A stretch of 64,000 nt of DNA from Nocardioides daeguensis (GCF_019192965.1 NZ_JAHTKU010000023.1:1-64000), one strand, 5' to 3'. Shown: positions 34,898-44,591, numbered from the stretch's first letter. Notes: generated from the letters alone by a model not told the origin. Translations and numbers: made by a program.

Positions 34898-34986
34898 GGA
34901 ACGAAGGCGCGGTCAGCGGCCGAAGGTCGAGGAGCGTCGGCGGACTCGCGCAGCGAAGCAAGCGAGGCCGCGACGCGTCGCGAGAC
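34880..34986 (+). repeat. Intergenic palindromic repeat R3 (uninterrupted copy)
   Basis: Begins GAGGCCGCCCGCGCCTGAGG at the end of the GTPase gene and ends GACGCGTCGCGAGAC. It matches R1 and R2 but with no IS110 insertion; after GAGAC it continues CCAGTCGC. It shows the family in its uninterrupted state and that it tends to supply gene ends. Confidence 0.75.
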
Positions 34987-35027
34987 CCAGTCGCTTGTGC
35001 CACAGAGCCCCCCCGAAGCGCCGTCGC

Positions 35028-35065
35028 TTGTCCACAGCGGCAGTTCTCCACCGCCGGTGTCCACA
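35028..35065 (+). promoter_or_regulatory. Pair of DnaA-box-like sites upstream of ssb
   Basis: TTGTCCACA (35028-35036), the actinobacterial DnaA-box consensus, and GTGTCCACA (35057-35065), one change, in the same orientation and 29 bases apart, 96-133 bases before the ssb ATG. They could link ssb expression to DnaA. No dnaA/dnaN or AT-rich region is present, so this is not the chromosomal origin. Confidence 0.45.
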
Positions 35066-35160
35066 GCCTCCCGCGGCGCCACGGCCTCGCGTCGGACCGA
35101 TGGCGTGGACTCCTCGTCGACCGGTCGCTCCCGCGGCCGGCACCGACGAAGGGACGTCCG

Positions 35161-35568
35161 ATGAACCAGACGATGGTCACCGTGCAGGGCTGGATCGGCA
35201 CGACGCCGATGCTGCGGGAGGTCGCGGGCGTGCCCGTCCTCCACTTCCGGCTGGGCTGCACCCCGCGCCACTTCAACCGTACGAGCGGGGCCTGGGTCGA
35301 CAGCGAGACGCAGTGGTACGGCGTCAGCGCGTGGCGCCGCCTCGCCAGCAACGGCCAGCCATCGCTGCGTCAGGGCGACCCCGTGGTCGTGCACGGCCGG
35401 CTCGACCACCGGACCTACGTCAACAAGAGCGGGGTGGAGGTCGTGGCGCTCGAGATCGAGGCGGTCACCATCGGTCACGACCTCACGCGGGGGACGGCGA
35501 CCTTCCTCAAGGCCGCCTCCGGCCCGGGCAGCGACCCCGAGCGCGACGGTGAGGTCGCTGCTGCGTAG
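35161..35568 (+). CDS. ssb: Single-stranded DNA-binding protein (short paralogue)
   Basis: A 135-aa OB-fold protein: TMVTVQGWIGTTPML, FRLGCTPRHFNR, WVDSETQWYGVSAWRRLA and GDPVVVHGRLDHRTYVNKSG match the SSB core. The C-terminus lacks the acidic DDDIPF tail and is short, so it resembles the second SSB of actinobacteria rather than the replicative one, which lies beside rpsF. GAAGGGACG precedes the ATG. Two DnaA-like boxes sit upstream and ettA follows with a gap of nine bases. Confidence 0.9.
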   Translation: MNQTMVTVQGWIGTTPMLREVAGVPVLHFRLGCTPRHFNRTSGAWVDSETQWYGVSAWRRLASNGQPSLRQGDPVVVHGRLDHRTYVNKSGVEVVALEIEAVTIGHDLTRGTATFLKAASGPGSDPERDGEVAAA

Positions 35569-35577
35569 ATTTGGGCC

Positions 35578-37260
<1,683 letters not shown>

Positions 37261-37267
37261 GCTGGAC

Positions 37268-37585
37268 GGCGCGAGCCCGTCGCTCGTGCCTCGCGCCGCG
37301 CTGCCGCGCGCGGTCGGGTCCCGTAGGGATCGGCTGCGCGTGGCGGCAAGCCGGTCGGCTCGCCGGAAGGCTCGGCTCCTGCGCTCCGGTCGCTCCTTCG
37401 TCGCTCCCTGCGCTCCGTCGCCGTCGCTTCCCGCGACGTCCGACGGGTGAGGGGAGGGGGCGCGAGCCCGTCGCTCGTGCCTCGCGCCGCGCTGCCGCGC
37501 GCGCGGTCGGGTCCCGTAGGGAGCGGCTGCGCGTGGCGGCAAGCCGGTCGGCTCGCCGGAAGGCTCGGCTCCTGCGCTCCGGTCG
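37268..37585 (+). repeat. Duplicated 125-bp structured noncoding repeat
   Basis: Unit one (37268-37392) and unit two (37459-37585) are nearly identical: one substitution and a 2-base expansion (GCGCGCGG to GCGCGCGCGG), separated by 66 bases. Each unit opens with GGCGCGAG, which pairs with CTCGCGCC downstream, and contains further inverted repeats around AGCCGGTCGGCT. The whole gap between ettA and the MarR gene (344 bases) holds nothing else; no credible reading frame. Confidence 0.85.
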
Positions 37586-37604
37586 TTCCGGCCCCTGACG
37601 GGTC

Positions 37605-38129
37605 CTACCGCCGGAACTCGCGCTCGGGGTGTGCGCAGATGAGCTGGTCGCAGACCGCGTCCATCACGCGGCCCAGTGCCATCAGGTCCGCGTGGTCGAC
37701 CAGGTCGACCAGCGACTGACGCACCGTCTCGACATGGTCGGGGGCGGCCCTGCGCAGCGTGTCCTGACCGGCGTCGGTGAGCCGGCAGTCGACGCCGCGG
37801 CCGTCCTCGGGCGACTCCTCCCGTACGACGAGGCCGGCGTTCTCCATCCGCTTGACGGTGTGGGTGACCCGGCTGCGGCTGTGGGCCAGTGCCGCGGCGA
37901 GCTGGGCCATCCGCAGCGTGCCGCCGGCCTCGGAGAGGCGGACCAGGATCTCGTACTCGACCGCGGACAGGCCGTGCTCACGGCGCAGGTCCTCGTCGAT
38001 GCGGTCGAGCAGGAGCGTCGTGCCGAGCAGGAAGGAGCGCCAGGTGCGCTGCTGTTCCGGGTCGAGCCAGCGCGGCTCGCGGCCGGTCGCCACGGCCGCA
38101 GCACTCTTCTCGGTCACCGCGTCGCTCAC
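37605..38129 (-). CDS. MarR-family transcriptional regulator
   Basis: A 174-aa winged-helix regulator. It has the dimer helix RTWRSFLLGTTLLLDRIDED, the recognition region LRMAQLAAALAHSRSRVTHT and the wing VVREESPEDGRGVDCRLTDAG. GTG 38129 lies six bases after TAGACT, leaderless. Immediately upstream on the same strand is a GNAT acetyltransferase gene ending at 38134. The ligand and targets are unknown. Confidence 0.93.
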   Translation of the reverse strand: MSDAVTEKSAAAVATGREPRWLDPEQQRTWRSFLLGTTLLLDRIDEDLRREHGLSAVEYEILVRLSEAGGTLRMAQLAAALAHSRSRVTHTVKRMENAGLVVREESPEDGRGVDCRLTDAGQDTLRRAAPDHVETVRQSLVDLVDHADLMALGRVMDAVCDQLICAHPEREFRR

Positions 38130-38133
38130 TGCG

Positions 38134-38703
38134 TCAGTCTAGGTCCCGTCGCATCAGGATCCGCGGGTGTCCGCTCAACACCGATGTCGTGTCGGCGGCG
38201 TGGTGGAACCCTGCTGCCTCGAAGTTGGCGCGCAGCCCGGGGTAGGCCATGGTCTGGTCCACCTTCACGCCGCCGTTGTCGAGGGGATAGGCCTCGAGCG
38301 CGGGGGCGCCGCGCTCGCGCGCGAAGGCCACCGCTCCCTCGATGAGGGCGTGGGAGATGCCCTGGCCGCGGTGCCCGGGGCGGACCCGGATGCACCACAG
38401 CGACCAGACGGGCAGGTCGTCGACGTGGGGGATCTTGCGGTTGCGGGCGAAGGTCGTGGCCGAACGTGGCGCGACGGCCGCCCAGCCGACGGGCTCCTCG
38501 CCGTCGTAGGCGAGCACCCCGAGCGGCCCGTCCTCGAGCAACCGGGCGACGTAGGCCCCGCGCTCCTGCCCGCGCAGCTCGTTGTTGAGCCGTGAGGGGA
38601 TCCGATAGCTCAGGCACCAGCACACGGTGGACTCGGGCCGCTTGGGCCCGACCAGGGCCGCCACGTCCTCGAAGACGACGGCGGGCCGTACCTCGATGCT
38701 CAT
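38134..38703 (-). CDS. GNAT-family N-acetyltransferase
   Basis: A 189-aa acetyltransferase with the acetyl-CoA binding loop CIRVRPGHRGQGISHALIEG and a C-terminal FEAAGFHHAAD strand. A CWCLSY motif near residue 28 is typical of a GNAT subgroup of unknown substrate. It precedes the MarR gene by four bases, so both could be on one transcript, although the MarR gene also has its own -10 hexamer within this gene's end. Confidence 0.9.
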   Translation of the reverse strand: MSIEVRPAVVFEDVAALVGPKRPESTVCWCLSYRIPSRLNNELRGQERGAYVARLLEDGPLGVLAYDGEEPVGWAAVAPRSATTFARNRKIPHVDDLPVWSLWCIRVRPGHRGQGISHALIEGAVAFARERGAPALEAYPLDNGGVKVDQTMAYPGLRANFEAAGFHHAADTTSVLSGHPRILMRRDLD

Positions 38704-38744
38704 GGCACGAAGGTACGGCCCGCCGGGGACAGTGAGCGCTCAGG

Positions 38745-39959
38745 TCAGCTGAGGCGCTCCAGGATCATCGCCATGCCCTGGCCGCCACCGACGCACATGG
38801 TGATCAGACCGGTGGACTTGTCGTGCCACTGCAGGGAGTTGATCAGCGTGTTCTGCAGGCGGGCGCCGGTCATGCCGAAGGGGTGACCGACGGCGATGGC
38901 GCCGCCGTTGACGTTGAGCTTCTCGATCGGGATGCCGAGGTCCTCGGCCGACGGCAGGACCTGGGCGGCGAAGGCCTCGTTGATCTCGGCGAGGTCGATG
39001 TCGTCGATGGTCATGCCGGCGTGCTTGAGGGCGTTGCGGGTCGCCTCGACCGGGCCCATGCCCATGATCTCGGGGGAGAGCCCGGAGACGCCGGTGGCCA
39101 CGATCCGGGCGAGCGGGGTCAGGCCCAGCTCGGCGGCCTTGGTGTCGGACATGATGACCACCGCGGCGGCACCGTCGTTGAGCGCGCAGCAGTTGCCGGC
39201 GGTGACCACGCCGTCGGGGCGGAACACCGGCTGGAGGCCGGAGAGCGCCTCATAGGTGACGCCGGCGCGCGGGCCGTCGTCCTTGCTGACGACCGTGCCG
39301 TCGGCGAGGGTCACGGGGGTGATCTCGCGCTCCCAGAAGCCGTCGGCGATGGCCTTCTCGGCGAGGTTCTGCGAGCGGACGCCGAAGTGGTCGAGGTCCT
39401 CGCGCTTGAGGCCGCGGATGCTCGCGACGTTCTCGGCCGTCTGGCCCATCGCGATGTAGATGTCGGGGAGCAGACCGTCCTCGCGGGGGTCGTGCCACAC
39501 CTTGCCGCCCTGGGCGTACTCCTCGGTGCGCTGCTGCGCGTCGGCGAAGAGCGGGTTCTTGGTGTTGGGGATGTGGTCGGAGGTGCCGAACTGGAAGCGG
39601 GACACGGTCTCGACGCCGGCGGAGATGAACACGTCACCCTCGCCCGCCTTGATGGCGTGGAAGGCCATCCGGGACGTCTGCACCGACGACGCGCAGTAGC
39701 GCGTGGTCGTGGCGCCGGGGATCTCGGTGCCCATCAGCGTGGTGACCACGCGGGCCATGTTGTTGCCGGCCTCGCCGCCGGGCAGGCCCACGCCGAGGTA
39801 GAAGTCGTCGACGTCCTTCGGGTCCAGTGCGGGGATCTTGTCGAGCGCCGCCTGGGCGATGAACGCGGTCAGGTCGTCGGGACGGAAGTCCTTGAGCGAG
39901 CCCTTGTTGGCACGCCCGATGGGCGTACGGGCGGCGGAAACGATCACGGCCTCGGGCAT
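38745..39959 (-). CDS. Acetyl-CoA C-acetyltransferase (thiolase)
   Basis: Performs thiolytic cleavage of 3-ketoacyl-CoA, the last step of beta-oxidation. The 404-aa thiolase has the nucleophilic Cys in TRYCASSVQTSRM near residue 90, NEAFAAQ, the catalytic His in VGHPFGMTGAR and the second Cys in MCVGGGQGMA. CCGAGGAG precedes ATG 39959. It is divergent from an acyl-ACP-thioesterase-like gene; a KstR-like inverted repeat (40016-40029) lies between them, as does a full-consensus site before the enoyl-CoA hydratase at 40995, so the three may share a regulator. Confidence 0.95.
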   Translation of the reverse strand: MPEAVIVSAARTPIGRANKGSLKDFRPDDLTAFIAQAALDKIPALDPKDVDDFYLGVGLPGGEAGNNMARVVTTLMGTEIPGATTTRYCASSVQTSRMAFHAIKAGEGDVFISAGVETVSRFQFGTSDHIPNTKNPLFADAQQRTEEYAQGGKVWHDPREDGLLPDIYIAMGQTAENVASIRGLKREDLDHFGVRSQNLAEKAIADGFWEREITPVTLADGTVVSKDDGPRAGVTYEALSGLQPVFRPDGVVTAGNCCALNDGAAAVVIMSDTKAAELGLTPLARIVATGVSGLSPEIMGMGPVEATRNALKHAGMTIDDIDLAEINEAFAAQVLPSAEDLGIPIEKLNVNGGAIAVGHPFGMTGARLQNTLINSLQWHDKSTGLITMCVGGGQGMAMILERLS

Positions 39960-40015
39960 GAAGACTCCTCGGTGCAGGTGAGAGGCAGAACCAGCCCAGC
40001 GTAGTCGCCGCGGAC

Positions 40016-40029
40016 TGCAACCTGTTCTG
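40016..40029. promoter_or_regulatory. KstR-like site, near-consensus
   Basis: TGCAACCTGTTCTG fits TNNAACNNGTTNNA at seven of eight fixed positions. It lies in the divergent promoter region of the thiolase and thioesterase genes and shares the 10-base core AACCTGTTCT with the site at 41782-41795. Confidence 0.5.
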
Positions 40030-40108
40030 GTGGTGGCGGACGCCACAGTGCCGTCCCGGCGTGCGGAGCCTCGCGCCGCCCCTCGGCGGGGTCTGGAAGC
40101 ATGTCGGG

Positions 40109-41011
40109 GTGCGGCACCGCTACGACTGCCCCCTGCGCTGGGGTGACATCGACCAGCTGAACCACGTCAACAACGTGAAGTACGTCGACTACCTCCAAGA
40201 GGCGCGCGGCGCACTGCTGCACGCCTGCCGGACCGCCGCGGGCGTCGAGCACCATCACAACGACGCCTACGTCGTGCGTCGGCACGAGGTCACCTTCCGC
40301 GCCCCGCTGCGCTTCCGGTTCCAGGCGGTCTCGATCGAGTCGTGGGTCAGCGAGATCCGCACGGCGAGCTTCACGCTCGACCACGAGGTCTTCGAGGAGC
40401 AGCCCGACGGGACTCGCACCGTCTACCTGCGCGCCCGGACCGTGCTGGCCCCGTTCGTGGTCGCGACCGGCGAGCCGCGTCGCCTCGAGGACCAGGAGCG
40501 CAACGCGCTGGCGCCGTACGCGGAGCTCGGCGACGTCCGCTCGCGCCCGGTCCTCGTCGACGTGCCCCGCGACCGCGCCGCGCACTATCCCGTGCAGGTG
40601 CGCTTCTCCGACCTCGACATCTACCGCCACGTCAACAACGTGAAGTACTTCGAGTTCTTCCAGGAGTCCCGGATCGCCTCGCTCGGCCGGCTACGGCACG
40701 CGCTCAAGGGCTTCCCGCGGATGGCGAGCGTGATCGCCCAGGCCGACGTCGAGTACGTCGCCCCGATCGTGCTGCGGCCCCAGTCCTACGACTGCTGGAC
40801 GGTGGTCTCCCAGATCGGGACGAAGTCGCTGACCGTCGAGTCTGAGATCACCGACGGCACCGACCGCTCGGCAGAGGGTGCGGTGCTGGCCCGGTCGAAG
40901 GTGGTGCTCGTCTTCTTCGACACCGAGACGCAACGGTCGGTGACGCCCGTCGACGGCTTCCGTGAGGCGCTCGTCGACGCGCTCGGCGACATGGTCACGG
41001 CAGCTGGGTGA
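40109..41011 (+). CDS. Double-hotdog acyl-thioesterase
   Basis: A 300-aa protein of two tandem hotdog domains, evidently an internal duplication: RWGDIDQLNHVNNVKYVDYL near residue 10 and FSDLDIYRHVNNVKYFEFFQ near 170 repeat the 4HBT/acyl-ACP thioesterase active-site strand with D and HVNN. Predicted to hydrolyse acyl-CoA or acyl-ACP. GTG 40109 lies six bases after AAGCAT and aligns with the domain start. Its last 17 bases overlap the convergent enoyl-CoA hydratase. Confidence 0.85.
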   Translation: MRHRYDCPLRWGDIDQLNHVNNVKYVDYLQEARGALLHACRTAAGVEHHHNDAYVVRRHEVTFRAPLRFRFQAVSIESWVSEIRTASFTLDHEVFEEQPDGTRTVYLRARTVLAPFVVATGEPRRLEDQERNALAPYAELGDVRSRPVLVDVPRDRAAHYPVQVRFSDLDIYRHVNNVKYFEFFQESRIASLGRLRHALKGFPRMASVIAQADVEYVAPIVLRPQSYDCWTVVSQIGTKSLTVESEITDGTDRSAEGAVLARSKVVLVFFDTETQRSVTPVDGFREALVDALGDMVTAAG

Positions 41012-41771
41012 AGTCGGGCTGCCGGCCCTCGGCGAAGGCGGCCAGCGCCTCCAGGTTGGCCGGGCCGCCCATCAGCTCGGCGAAGGCGGCGTTCTCCCGG
41101 TCCCGGGCGGCGCGGATCGCCTCGCGGTGCGGCTCGGTCATGGTGCGCTTGACGGCGACCAGTGACGAGATCGGCTTCGCGGCGAGGACCTCGGCGTGCC
41201 GGCGTGCGGTGGCGAGCAGCTGGTCGGGGGCGCAGACCTGCCTGACCAGGCCCATCTCGCGCGCCTCTGCGGCGCTGATCCACTCCGAGGACAGCAGCGC
41301 CCAGGCGGCGTGCTGGCGGCCCACCAGCGCCGGGAAGAGGTACGACGACGCGGCCTCCGGCGCGACGCCGAGCGCCGTGAAGGGGCACTTGAGCCGGGCG
41401 TCCTCGGCCATGAAGCCCAGGTCCGCGAACCCGAGGATGGTGGCGCCGATGCCGAGCCCGAGCCCGTTGACCGCGACGACGAGCGGCTTGGGGAAGTCGA
41501 CCAGCGCGTCGACCAGGCCGATGAACCCGTGCTTGCCGCGCGGGAAGTCCGGGTTCGTGGCGAGCTGGTGCATCTCGAGCAGGTCGGTGCCGGCGCTGAA
41601 CGCTCGGCCGGCCCCGGTCAGCAGCACCACCGCCACGGTGGGGTCCTCGGCTGCGGCGAGGAGTGCGTCGGCCGTGGCGTCGTACAGCTCCTCGTTGAAG
41701 GCGTTGAGCGCCTCGGGGCGGTCGAGCGTCAGGGTGCGGACCCGGTGGTCGTCGGACACGAGCAGCGTCAT
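40995..41771 (-). CDS. Enoyl-CoA hydratase/isomerase family protein
   Basis: A 258-aa crotonase. It has the oxyanion hole in GAGRAFSAGTDL and NGLGLGIGATI, and LGVAPEAASSYLFPALVG with Glu in a catalytic position. The C-terminal motif AVKRTMTEPHREA is usual. ATG 41771 lies six bases after TACTCT, and a perfect KstR-consensus palindrome overlaps this -10, pointing to direct repression by a TetR-family regulator of acyl-CoA metabolism. It overlaps the thioesterase gene tail to tail. Confidence 0.92.
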   Translation of the reverse strand: MTLLVSDDHRVRTLTLDRPEALNAFNEELYDATADALLAAAEDPTVAVVLLTGAGRAFSAGTDLLEMHQLATNPDFPRGKHGFIGLVDALVDFPKPLVVAVNGLGLGIGATILGFADLGFMAEDARLKCPFTALGVAPEAASSYLFPALVGRQHAAWALLSSEWISAAEAREMGLVRQVCAPDQLLATARRHAEVLAAKPISSLVAVKRTMTEPHREAIRAARDRENAAFAELMGGPANLEALAAFAEGRQPDFTQLP

Positions 41772-41781
41772 GGGAGAAGAG

Positions 41782-41795
41782 TAGAACCTGTTCTA
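41782..41795 (-). promoter_or_regulatory. KstR-consensus palindrome over the enoyl-CoA hydratase promoter
   Basis: TAGAACCTGTTCTA is a perfect 14-base palindrome matching TNNAACNNGTTNNA at every fixed position. It starts 11 bases before the gene, overlaps the -10 TACTCT, and also covers the stop codon of the upstream sigma factor. Confidence 0.65.
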
Positions 41796-42341
41796 GCCTG
41801 CGGACAGGTGGCTGCGCAGCCGCTTGAGCCCGCGGTGCCGGGCGACACGGACGGCCACCGCCGTCATGCCGAGCGCGGCGGCGGTCGAGGCCACGTCCAG
41901 GTCGAGCACCTCGGTGCAGGCGATCACGTCGCGCTCTCGGGGCGGCAGCGCGTCCAGCGCCCGGCGCACCCACTCGTCGGCGAGGATCCCGGTCTCCGGG
42001 CTCGCGGCGGTCCGCTCGGCGTCCGCGGCCAAGGTGTCGAAGCCCTTCACCCGGGTGGCGGTACGGCGACCCGCGTTGGCCGCGTGCTTGCGGGCGATGC
42101 CGAACAGCCAGCCGCCGAAGTCCGAGCCGTTGCCGTGGAAGTCGGCGATCCGTTCCGCCGCGACCAGCCAGGTGGCGGCAGCGATGTCGTCGGCTGCCTC
42201 GCCGCCGGGGGAGGAGCGGGCCTCGAGCCACAGCAAAAGCCGACCCGCGTGGTCGCGATAGAGCTCGCGCCACGCTGCGGCGTCACCGCGCTTCGCTGCA
42301 GTGACGAGCTCGTCGTCGGCCCGCACCGGACGTGTCCCCAC
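41793..42341 (-). CDS. ECF-type RNA polymerase sigma factor
   Basis: A 182-aa sigma-70 family factor containing only regions 2 and 4. Region 2 includes ELYRDHAGRLLLWLEARS and TWLVAAERIADF..GWLFGIARK; region 4 is LPPRERDVIACTEVLDLDVA with the helix-turn-helix AAALGMTAVAVRVARHRGLK. GTG 42341 is used; GTG at about 42326 is an alternative. The Gly/Lys-rich membrane protein at 42432 lies upstream on the same strand and may be its regulator. No standard zinc anti-sigma (HxxxCxxC) is seen. Confidence 0.9.
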   Translation of the reverse strand: MGTRPVRADDELVTAAKRGDAAAWRELYRDHAGRLLLWLEARSSPGGEAADDIAAATWLVAAERIADFHGNGSDFGGWLFGIARKHAANAGRRTATRVKGFDTLAADAERTAASPETGILADEWVRRALDALPPRERDVIACTEVLDLDVASTAAALGMTAVAVRVARHRGLKRLRSHLSAG

Positions 42342-42431
42342 CCCTGTTGTTCTGGCGTGCTCCGGACCTTGCCCCGGACCACGCGTCCCATTGTCCCGTC
42401 TGCGAGCCTGAAGCGGGACATTTCCTCGCGG

Positions 42432-43097
42432 TCAGTGCGCCGGACGTTGCTGGTCGTCGTACCGGTTGCCGTTCTCGGCCCCGCCGGCCGGGTTCTTCAA
42501 GATGCCGTCGAGGAGGTCTCCCAGCGGGTCGGCCGGTGGTGCGTCCTCCCGGGGCTGCCGGTCGTGGCCGGTGGCCTTGCCCTGGGCCTTGTCCTTCTGG
42601 TGCCCTTTGGCCTTGCCCGGGGACGCCTTGCCCTTGCCGTTCGCCTTGCCCTTGCCCTTGGCGTGGCCCTTGCCCTGGCCGCGGCCCTTCCCCCCGACGG
42701 CGCGGTCCGGGTCGGAGGCGTGCTCGGACGAGGGGGACGTGGAGTTGCCCGGCAGCCCCGGGGACAGGGGGCTGCCGGGCGTGGTGGTTACGTCGGAGTG
42801 TGGGGTTCCGACGTCTCCGGGACTCGGTGTGCCGGACGGTCCGATCCGGGTCGGGCTGTCAGCGGGAGTGTGTGGGACACCCCCGTTGGTGGGAACGCCC
42901 GCTGCCCAGGTGGCGGTCGCGACGACGGCTACGGAGCCGGTTGCGAGCGCCACGCGGAAACCGGCCGACCGAGTCGATCGGGGGAGAGTCGCCTGCGACG
43001 TCGCGCTCAGGTGGGTGAGCATGCCGAGGAACGCCGGGTCGGGCTCGAGCGTCGGTACGTCGACGCGGAGCCGCTCGGTGGCGCGTTCGTGGGTCAT
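42432..43097 (-). CDS. Membrane protein with Gly/Lys-rich extracytoplasmic repeats
   Basis: A 221-aa protein. A 45-residue cytoplasmic N-terminus (THERATERLRVDVPTLEPDP) is followed by one transmembrane helix (about 52-70), a Pro/Ser/Thr-rich segment and a low-complexity stretch of alternating Gly-Lys (GKGHAKGKGKANGKGKASPG) before an acidic C-terminus. An ATG further up (43148) is in frame but less likely. The position before the ECF sigma gene resembles a sigma/anti-sigma locus, but the cytoplasmic part does not contain a recognisable anti-sigma motif. Function unknown. Confidence 0.7.
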   Translation of the reverse strand: MTHERATERLRVDVPTLEPDPAFLGMLTHLSATSQATLPRSTRSAGFRVALATGSVAVVATATWAAGVPTNGGVPHTPADSPTRIGPSGTPSPGDVGTPHSDVTTTPGSPLSPGLPGNSTSPSSEHASDPDRAVGGKGRGQGKGHAKGKGKANGKGKASPGKAKGHQKDKAQGKATGHDRQPREDAPPADPLGDLLDGILKNPAGGAENGNRYDDQQRPAH

Positions 43098-43189
43098 GGC
43101 CTGCTCTGCTGTGCGGGGGACGGGCGAGAGTGCTCTCAACCGGAACATGTCGCCACCGCCGGCGGGTGTTACATGCGTCGGGAAATTTT

Positions 43190-43582
43190 TCAGCCGGGGG
43201 TGTTCACCATGAACGTGGCCGCGTGGGTGACGTACTCCCAGAACCGCGCGTCCTGCTCCGGCGTCAGGTCCACGCTGTCGAGCCCGGCCCGGAAGTGGCC
43301 CAGCCAGCGGTCCCGCGCCTCGGTGTCGACGGCGAACGGCGCGTGCCGCATCCGCAGCCGCGGGTGGCCGCGGTTCTCGGAGTACGTCGTCGGCCCGCCC
43401 CAGTACTGGACGAGGAAGAGCAGGAAGCGCTCCTCGGCCGGCCCGAGGTCCGCCTCGGGGTACATCGGGCGCAGCACCTCGTCGGCGGCGACGCCCTGGT
43501 AGAAGGTCGCGACGATCTTGCGGAAGGTCTCGAACCCGCCGATTTCGTCGTAGAAGCTGGTCTCGTCGCTCCCGGTGGTCAC
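43190..43582 (-). CDS. glbO: Group II truncated hemoglobin
   Basis: A 130-aa trHbO-type globin for oxygen or NO chemistry. SFYDEIGGFETFRKIVATFY is the N-terminal helix, and WGGPTTYSENRGHPRLRMRH contains group II residues (Trp, Tyr and the proximal His region) followed by WLGHFRAGLDSV, where the G8 Trp is present. GTG 43582 begins seven bases after the mscS stop, so the two are co-transcribed. Length and motifs match the actinobacterial GlbO family. Confidence 0.93.
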   Translation of the reverse strand: MTTGSDETSFYDEIGGFETFRKIVATFYQGVAADEVLRPMYPEADLGPAEERFLLFLVQYWGGPTTYSENRGHPRLRMRHAPFAVDTEARDRWLGHFRAGLDSVDLTPEQDARFWEYVTHAATFMVNTPG

Positions 43583-43589
43583 GTCGTCA

Positions 43590-44591
43590 TCATCCCTCGT
43601 CGGCGGAGGCGCCGGCCGGAGAGGTCCGGTCCTGCTGCGCGCGCCGGTCCTCGCGGTGCCACACCACGCGCTGGGCGTAGGGGATCTCGATGCCCTCGTG
43701 GTCGAAGCGCGCCTTGATCCGCTGTCGCAGCGCCCGTGCGACTCCCCACTGCTCGAGCGGCGCTGTCTTCACCAGCACCCGGATGGTCACCGAGTCGGGC
43801 TCCATCAGCTCCACGCCGGTCACCTCCGGCTCCTCGATGACGACGTGGCTGAACTCGTCGTCCTCCCACAGGTCGTGGGCGACGTCGCGCAGGATCCGCT
43901 GCACGCGGGCCAGGTCCTCGTCGTACCCGACCCGGACGTCGACGACGGCGCGCGACCAGTTCTGGCTCTTGTTGCCGACCCGCAGGATCTCCCCGTTGGG
44001 GACGTACCAGACCGTGCCCTCAAGGTCGCGCAGCCGGGTCATCCGCAGCGTGACCGCCTCGACCGTGCCGTTGGCGTCGCCGACGTCGACGACGTCGCCG
44101 ACGCCGTACTGGTCCTCGATGAAGATGAAGATCCCGGCGAGGAAGTCCCTGACCAGGGACTGGGCGCCGAAGCCGAGCGCGATGCCGATGATCCCGGCGC
44201 TGGCGATGATCGGGGCGATGTCGACGCCGACCTCGCTGAGCACCATCGTGCCGATGATCGCCACGACGACGAACGTGATGAAGCTCTTGAGGACGCCCGC
44301 CATCGTCGCGGCCCGCTGCTTGCGGCGAGCGGTCACCGCGCTCTCGACCCGTTCGGGGAGCACACCTCGCTCCGCGCGCCGGGCGACCCGGTCGACCACC
44401 CGTTGCAGCAGCCACCGGATCACCAGGCCCAGCAGGACCAGGCCGATGATCGCCAGCGGCTTGCCGATGACCACGTCGGACAGGGCCGCGAGCGTGCGGT
44501 TCCCGGTCACGTCCCAGGTCAGGTCGCAGACCGTCTCGCCGTCGGCGCACGGGCTGGTCGGGGCGGCGATCAGCAGGGGGAGGACTGGCAT
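43590..44591 (-). CDS. Small-conductance mechanosensitive channel (MscS family)
   Basis: A 333-aa osmotic safety valve. Hydrophobic helices occur at about 45-66, 100-122 and 128-150; the pore helix TM3 shows ASAGIIGIALGFGAQSLVRD with the Gly/Ala packing motif, then the beta domain (GDVVDVGDANGTVEAVTLRM; YVPNGEI) and the C-terminal alpha/beta domain. ATG 44591 lies six bases after GACACT. The C-terminal tail is charged. It precedes glbO. Confidence 0.92.
   Translation of the reverse strand: MPVLPLLIAAPTSPCADGETVCDLTWDVTGNRTLAALSDVVIGKPLAIIGLVLLGLVIRWLLQRVVDRVARRAERGVLPERVESAVTARRKQRAATMAGVLKSFITFVVVAIIGTMVLSEVGVDIAPIIASAGIIGIALGFGAQSLVRDFLAGIFIFIEDQYGVGDVVDVGDANGTVEAVTLRMTRLRDLEGTVWYVPNGEILRVGNKSQNWSRAVVDVRVGYDEDLARVQRILRDVAHDLWEDDEFSHVVIEEPEVTGVELMEPDSVTIRVLVKTAPLEQWGVARALRQRIKARFDHEGIEIPYAQRVVWHREDRRAQQDRTSPAGASADEG

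Noticed and set aside
34987-35160. Chromosomal replication origin near the DnaA-like boxes
   Set aside because: Only two boxes, no dnaA/dnaN/gyrB neighbourhood and no AT-rich unwinding region.
37268-37585. CRISPR array
   Set aside because: Only two units of about 125 bases with a single spacer of 66 bases; CRISPR repeats are 23-50 bases. No cas genes in the window.
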